Part shown: positions 59,134-64,000 of the stretch, piece by piece
How the letters are laid out: every line of letters starts with the position of its first letter
Position numbering within the stretch: the stretch's first letter is position 1
Assembly: GCA_029531795.1 (NCBI GenBank)
Contig: JAPEIS010000013.1
Coordinates: forward strand, 682,001-746,000
Direction of reading: 5' to 3'
Length of the DNA stretch: 64,000 nucleotides
Origin: Sclerotinia nivalis
Taxonomy: Eukaryota > Ascomycota > Leotiomycetes > Helotiales > Sclerotiniaceae
Notes under the pieces: model-generated
Database searches by the model: none
Seen by the model: the letters and a program-made list of their open reading frames with translations, nothing else
Told to the model about the DNA's origin: nothing
Made by a program: the position numbers and the translations under genes

Positions 59134-62100
59134 ATATACTTTACTTTCCTCTTTGAGATTTTGATTCCGTATAATGAAGATAATCATAGACGAGGAGAAT
59201 TTGAGTAACAAATATAAACCTTGACATTATAGCATTTCAAAATTTTGCTTCATGTAACTACCACATAAAAATATAGCGATAGATAGAAGTGGTGATGACA
59301 ACAACCTATCCATAGTCATTCTCTTAACGAGAAGTTACTCATCCTCAACACAAAAGTGAATCAGTGGGTTTATTCATTACAATCATATACCACCACACTC
59401 CGCGTCTACTTTTTCAAAATAAAAACTTGCAATACAGTATGCCTGCTTTCGCCAACGAGCGGTTCATTTAGTTTTCATTATAGATCTCTACGTGTATTCT
59501 TCGAGAGTTTTATACTTCTGAGTTGAGGTTTAGAGATGGGAGATATGTGAGGTTGGTTCATAGAGTATTACTCATATTCATTCTTTACTTCGAAGCTCAT
59601 CGAGCCCCAGAGAGGATGGTTCTACTGGACTGCACTACTATAAAAACAGGTGATTGAGATAGCTTTTTAGAGAATAACGTTATTGAAGTTCAAACGCAAG
59701 AGATCTTCGAGGTTTCGGGATGTGGCTTGATGAACCTGGGACGTGTGAGTTGCGTGAGGTTTTGCACGTAGTCTTTTTAAACAGGAAGAAGAGGAGAGGA
59801 GAAGAGAAAGTGAAGAATAAGTGAAACAAGGCAGCGAAAGAGAGGAAGAGAAAGATTGGATTCAAACTTCTTCTGTTTTTTGTTGTTATTTTGAGACTAA
59901 TGAATGGATGATTGATACTGCCTATCAAAAATTTCGACACTTCGCTTGATCAAAATCAAAAATCATACCCTGCCCCCAATTTCAAAGATCGATAGCGAAA
60001 ATTTCCTCACAAACCAAAACCTGTAGTATCAGTTAGTCCCTGTTGTCGATACCAAAGGACTTGCCAGGGCTTTTAGAAAAAGGGCTCGGCGACGATATAT
60101 CTAAATACCGGTTTTGGATTTCTCTCAGTAGGTGAGGAAGCAAGCACTCAAACAAGCAAGCAGAGACCCCAAGATTGAATTAGAGGCATATTTGAGATTT
60201 GCGAGTCGGTTATTTCAAGGATTGCACGGGTTTGTAGAGCACGGGTTTCATTGGGGCGATAAATGTGGTTAAAATGCTAGATATGGCTTGGTAGTCACCG
60301 GGATGCGATGTAATTCTGGAGGAGCGAAGCAGGGGATGGCATATAAGAAGACGTTCTCATGTGAGTTTGGGAGGTAATAATGTTTAAATGGTTCATTACG
60401 GGAGATTAATGGGTGCGTTTTTGATATGACTAGTAGTACGTAGTTGTAGAAGTAATGAAGTGGTTTGGTTCAGCAGAGAATTAGAAGGAGGGAATTTGCG
60501 GTTCTGAATGTGGTGTGTGGTATGTTGTGTTTGTGGGAATGGGGACTACACTCTTCACTTTGACAGTAGTTAAACCCTTAATTTAATGATTATATAAAAA
60601 TGGTAACAATAGCCACATGTTTCCATTCCTTTCTGGCTTTACAGTTGTAGTAAAGAGAGAGAAACTCATTGTCAGGATTCGGATTCTATGGCTAACAAAT
60701 TCAAATATCATATCTTGTGAAAACTACCAAAATCCTACTGCAATGAAGAAATTGTAATGAGTAAATTGTGTAGTTTGGTTTCAGGAGGCCAGGATGCGGT
60801 TTCTTTTATAGAAGGGATTGACATTATACACTGATTAATTCAATCTATTTTGCATTCTGTAATCCACTTATAGCTCTTTCTAGGATCAGTGTGTGTCATA
60901 GGATATTCATAAATAAAAGCCAGTTTTGGTAGGAATTCAAAGAAGTCAAACATATTGATTTGCTCACCACACGATCCAGGGTGGTTGGGATTTGTGGACT
61001 CATCGAGATCTGGGACATGTGAATTTGAGGTAAGAAATCAAATCAAGACTCTATCTTCTAGATATGTGTATATTCTCTGGAGAGATAGTAATTTGTTTTT
61101 GAATTGATGATGGTGTATGACGACAGTAGTAGTGAAAAGACAAACTGGCAATAGTCACAGACACAAAAGTGACAGCAAGAAGCAAACTTCCAACCCGTAA
61201 ATACTCTGGGAAAACTAATGAGGAGATCTGATCCTCACACAAATACCACGAGCAGAAGCTAGCTAAACATCCACCCAAGAATCCACACATCCCCTGACAC
61301 AGTAGTCTAATTGATTTTTGCCAAAAATTGTATACTATTCCATTTGTATTTTATACCTAAGAAGAGGCTCCTCGATAGAAGAGAATTCACTGAATCTCAG
61401 GATCTGTTCTGAATCATCTGATTAATGAAAGTTTAGTTGAATCTAGAAGCATAGGTATATAATGCGCTTCTATCTCAATTAATCTCTAGTTGAATCAATG
61501 AATCAAAACAATGTCTTCTTCAAAAAGGAATTCTCATCCATTTCATTGATATCCTTGGATATCTACTGTATTTGTATTTGTCGATGAAGTCTATGATTAG
61601 ATGTCGAGAATTCCTTCTCGGAAATGTTTTGAATACAGGGTGGAATTTTCGTCAACACTTGTATATTCCGTTGCTGATGCAGTCAACTTGAAGTATTACT
61701 GTCGGTATGAAGTGATAATATTTACTAGAACGGCGATTTTGATCGTCAGAGAATCAATGTGGTAGAGAAAAATCTGAATATTCTATAGGACTTGGAATTT
61801 TACGCACATCGCTAACCTGTGCCCTGTAATGTGGTAGCAGACGATGTTTCATATGCTTGGTTGTTACTATTCTATAATAGGAACTATTATATACTAGCTA
61901 GAGGTTTGAAATATGAGATACTGTGTTGTGGGGCTTCTTTTGAGCCCATTCCTCTTTTCTTGCCGTGTTATGAGATGAAGAGTCCTTTATAGTTGGGGCT
62001 AACCACAAGATATTTCATGAGGGCGGATATTTAACAGAGGTTCTTTTCTTTTTTCTCTGTTCACAGCAAGCGTCTTGGATCATCATATTGATCTTTGCTA

Positions 62101-62530
62101 TTGTCGTAGGAATCTTTGCATAAACTTTCATCGTCTCAAAGAGGCTGTAACGAATGCTGGAGGGATGATAGGAAGTTATTCGTGTTTTTTGAGGTCATGA
62201 CAAAGAAAATTGTATTTGATAGAATTCATGTGCTGCCAATTTTCCCTTTTGCTTAGCATTCTGCTAGTATTACTGGTTTTGTTCTCATCAACCATAAATC
62301 ATATCGACACCAAATGATCTGTCAATGAGCCGCCCTCTCTCCCAAAGTTGGCGCATTGCATGATGTATGTTGATCTATTGTGGTCTAGAACCATTTGCAT
62401 CAAATCTCAATTTGTCAATTGCTCAAACCTATAACAAGGCATCAAAATTTGCTGAAATCCTTAGGAATTCCCCCTTTTTTCCCTAGCGCACGCTATAAAT
62501 AGGTTTTCAGCTGGCGGACTAACTCTCAAC

Positions 62531-63180
62531 GCAACAAAGAACCGAAAGATTCGAACTTTTGTTGCACATCTAAAATTGAGCGCAAGTTTATGAACTTGCA
62601 GATATGCTATTTAATTTCATCTAGACCCATTCTACGGTATGCCAGCCACTCGCCTAAAAATATGAGAGCCAAGAGCACGAGGGCTCCCCTTTGTTGCAGA
62701 TCCAGTGACCACAATCAAATCAAAATGCCACATTTGATTGGCAAAGTGTCATACTGTGAACAAAGAATTGAAGTCTTGGAGGTTTTGTCGCATGTCTGAA
62801 ATTGGGAACGAGTTATTGAACTTACAAAATGTACTATTTGACGGGATCTAGACCATTCTACCGTGCGCCAGCGGCTCGTCTAAAATACTGAGTCTTCTCC
62901 TTTCAGATCCGGTGACCGTAGCTCAAAATAGCTTGAACAGACATTTGATTGGTGAGTTGCGGTACATTAGACAAAGACTTGAACTCTTTGGAAGTTTTGT
63001 TGCATGTCTGAAATTGGACGCGAGTTTATTAACTTTCTCTTCAGCTTACAAGTCCAGTGATCCTTCTCAAAAGCTGAATGTGATTGGCTCAGTCACACTC
63101 TCAAATAGAAACATGAGGTCTCTGGACATTATGTTACACATCTAGAATTGGGCGCGAGTTCTTGAAGCTGCCAGTGGCGA
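62531..63180 (+). repeat. Diverged tandem array, about four units of 135-226 bp
   Basis: The motif TTGTTGCACATCTAAAATTG at 62559 recurs as TTGTCGCATGTCTGAAATTG (62785), TTGTTGCATGTCTGAAATTG (62997) and, with two changes, at 63132. Each time an ACAAAGA.TTGAA-like word lies about 30 bp before it, and a GAGTT..T.AAC word follows. Other shared words are ATCTAGACCCATTCTAC, GATCCAGTGACC and ACATTTGATTGG. The third unit is shorter. The array is non-coding as far as I can see. Confidence 0.8.
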
Positions 63181-64000
63181 GTGCATAGGGGTAAACCGCA
63201 CTTGTGGGCCTAAGGCTCATTGTTGTTGCATGCGGTCAGCTTAACAATAGGACTGAGTGCGTCTCAGCTGAAACAATAGTATCTGCATGTCTTAACGAGA
63301 TCGCCCGATCTGTATTCTCCATCCGGGGATACTGGGGCACTGATATTTATTTTCGCCGAAAGGTAATGCGAAGATATTCCGCTGTAATGTTTCAACATTT
63401 CTCCGTAGTTTTGACTTGGAAGCATTGAAACTTTATCGATGAGACGATAAGTTTCATGATTCGTATCCACTTACCACCTGGAATGGTCAGCTATTTATCA
63501 GTTGTGTTACATTGGACGTTGTAATTCGAGCTTCTCGCTTACCATTTAAGATGTTTGATTGTTCGGGCATTCACTTGTTAATTTCTCCGAAAGTAATTGT
63601 GTTGCTGGTTGTTATACCATATCTAACTGTTGCGGACGATGATAGTAATCTAATAAGTATGCAAATGCAACTCGATAGAGTAACAAACCCAAAAAGAATG
63701 ACATCCTTGGTCACTTGATTCGGGACGGAGAATAAAGATATACCTATAACAATCTATTTACACAAACCAAGAGAACCATTTGGTCCTACTAATACATCGA
63801 AGCCTAGACTGCATCTTTCTTACAGTAACTTCTGCCAGTGATCAACTTTCACGTGTCAAAATTTTCCCGTTTTTAAATCCCAAATAGGTAATGAGGGGTA
63901 GTAGTGGGGCAGCCCATAAATTCAACCTAAAGCGGGAATTCTGCATCACGACCCAAACACATACCGTACTCTTCCCTCCGGTTACCACTACGGAGCATCA
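63181..64000. other. Terminal spacer
   Basis: No recognisable gene in the last 820 bp. Small frames up to 74 codons show no family resemblance. Confidence 0.4.

Larger units (their letters stand above)
50468..62530. other. 12-kb gene-poor, microsatellite-rich region
   Basis: No frame here is convincing. The longest (53417-53959, 180 codons) has an ATG but no family resemblance and no codon pattern I trust. Many short repeats are scattered through it: GATGG words (51122-51157), TATGG words (51338-51376), a 15-base T run (52699-52713), a 24-base A run (53331-53354), CATCC words (54078-54130), TCTAC (about 54652-54683), GGTACCCA words (56166-56190) and GAGGTT (59104-59133). Composition stays AT-rich throughout. 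Confidence 0.45.

Noticed and set aside
61051..61290. 79-codon minus-strand frame with a possible membrane helix
   Set aside because: Short, no homologue recognised, and no supporting context.
62590..63145. Two frames sharing a HLIG...Y..QR.E pattern
   Set aside because: The similarity is explained by the underlying DNA tandem repeat. Frames are interrupted between units.

Overview
The window is nuclear DNA of a filamentous ascomycete. Genes carry short spliceosomal introns with GTAAGT, GTATGT or GTGAGT donors, start codons sit in Kozak-like context, intergenic DNA is AT-rich, and several gene families are fungal (Clr2-type silencing factor, fungal-type PAQR receptor, DHA1 drug antiporter). 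A Leotiomycete of the Botrytis/Sclerotinia kind is my best guess. That is inference from general resemblance, not a database match.

Layout. Bases 1-31000 are the gene-bearing half. In order: a GNAT acetyltransferase (-), an MDP-1-type HAD phosphatase (+), the Rad4/XPC repair protein (+), about 6 kb without a recognisable gene, cytosolic aspartate aminotransferase (-, 2 exons), a syntaxin-18/Ufe1 SNARE (-, 3 exons), a DHA1 MFS antiporter (+), a PAQR/Izh membrane receptor (+, 3 exons) followed by a G-rich heptamer minisatellite, a decayed AAA+ ATPase pseudogene (-), a large SNF2 ATPase with a PHD-like C-terminus (-, 4 exons) and, head to head with it, a Clr2-like silencing factor (+, 2 exons).

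Bases 31000-64000 are gene-poor. The only convincing gene is a three-module CxxC zinc-finger-like protein (49200-50467, -). The rest is AT-rich DNA, satellites and transposon remains. Two copies of a 521-bp terminal-inverted-repeat element with TA target duplications are present. The second copy is split by a 5'-truncated LINE flanked by a 15-bp target duplication, and the LINE carries stop codons and Cys-to-Tyr changes typical of repeat-induced point mutation (RIP). Two short pieces matching the LINE 3' end lie nearby, one with a perfect 12-bp target duplication. A diverged tandem array of about four units ends the region near 62.5-63.2 kb.

How the genes relate. Most are unrelated housekeeping genes: DNA repair, amino-acid metabolism, ER SNARE, membrane transport and signalling. 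The one suggestive pairing is the divergent SNF2 ATPase and Clr2-like gene, since Clr2 of fission yeast works in the SHREC complex with a SNF2-type remodeller. All exon boundaries were worked out by eye from splice consensus and reading-frame continuity. No alignment or search was run.
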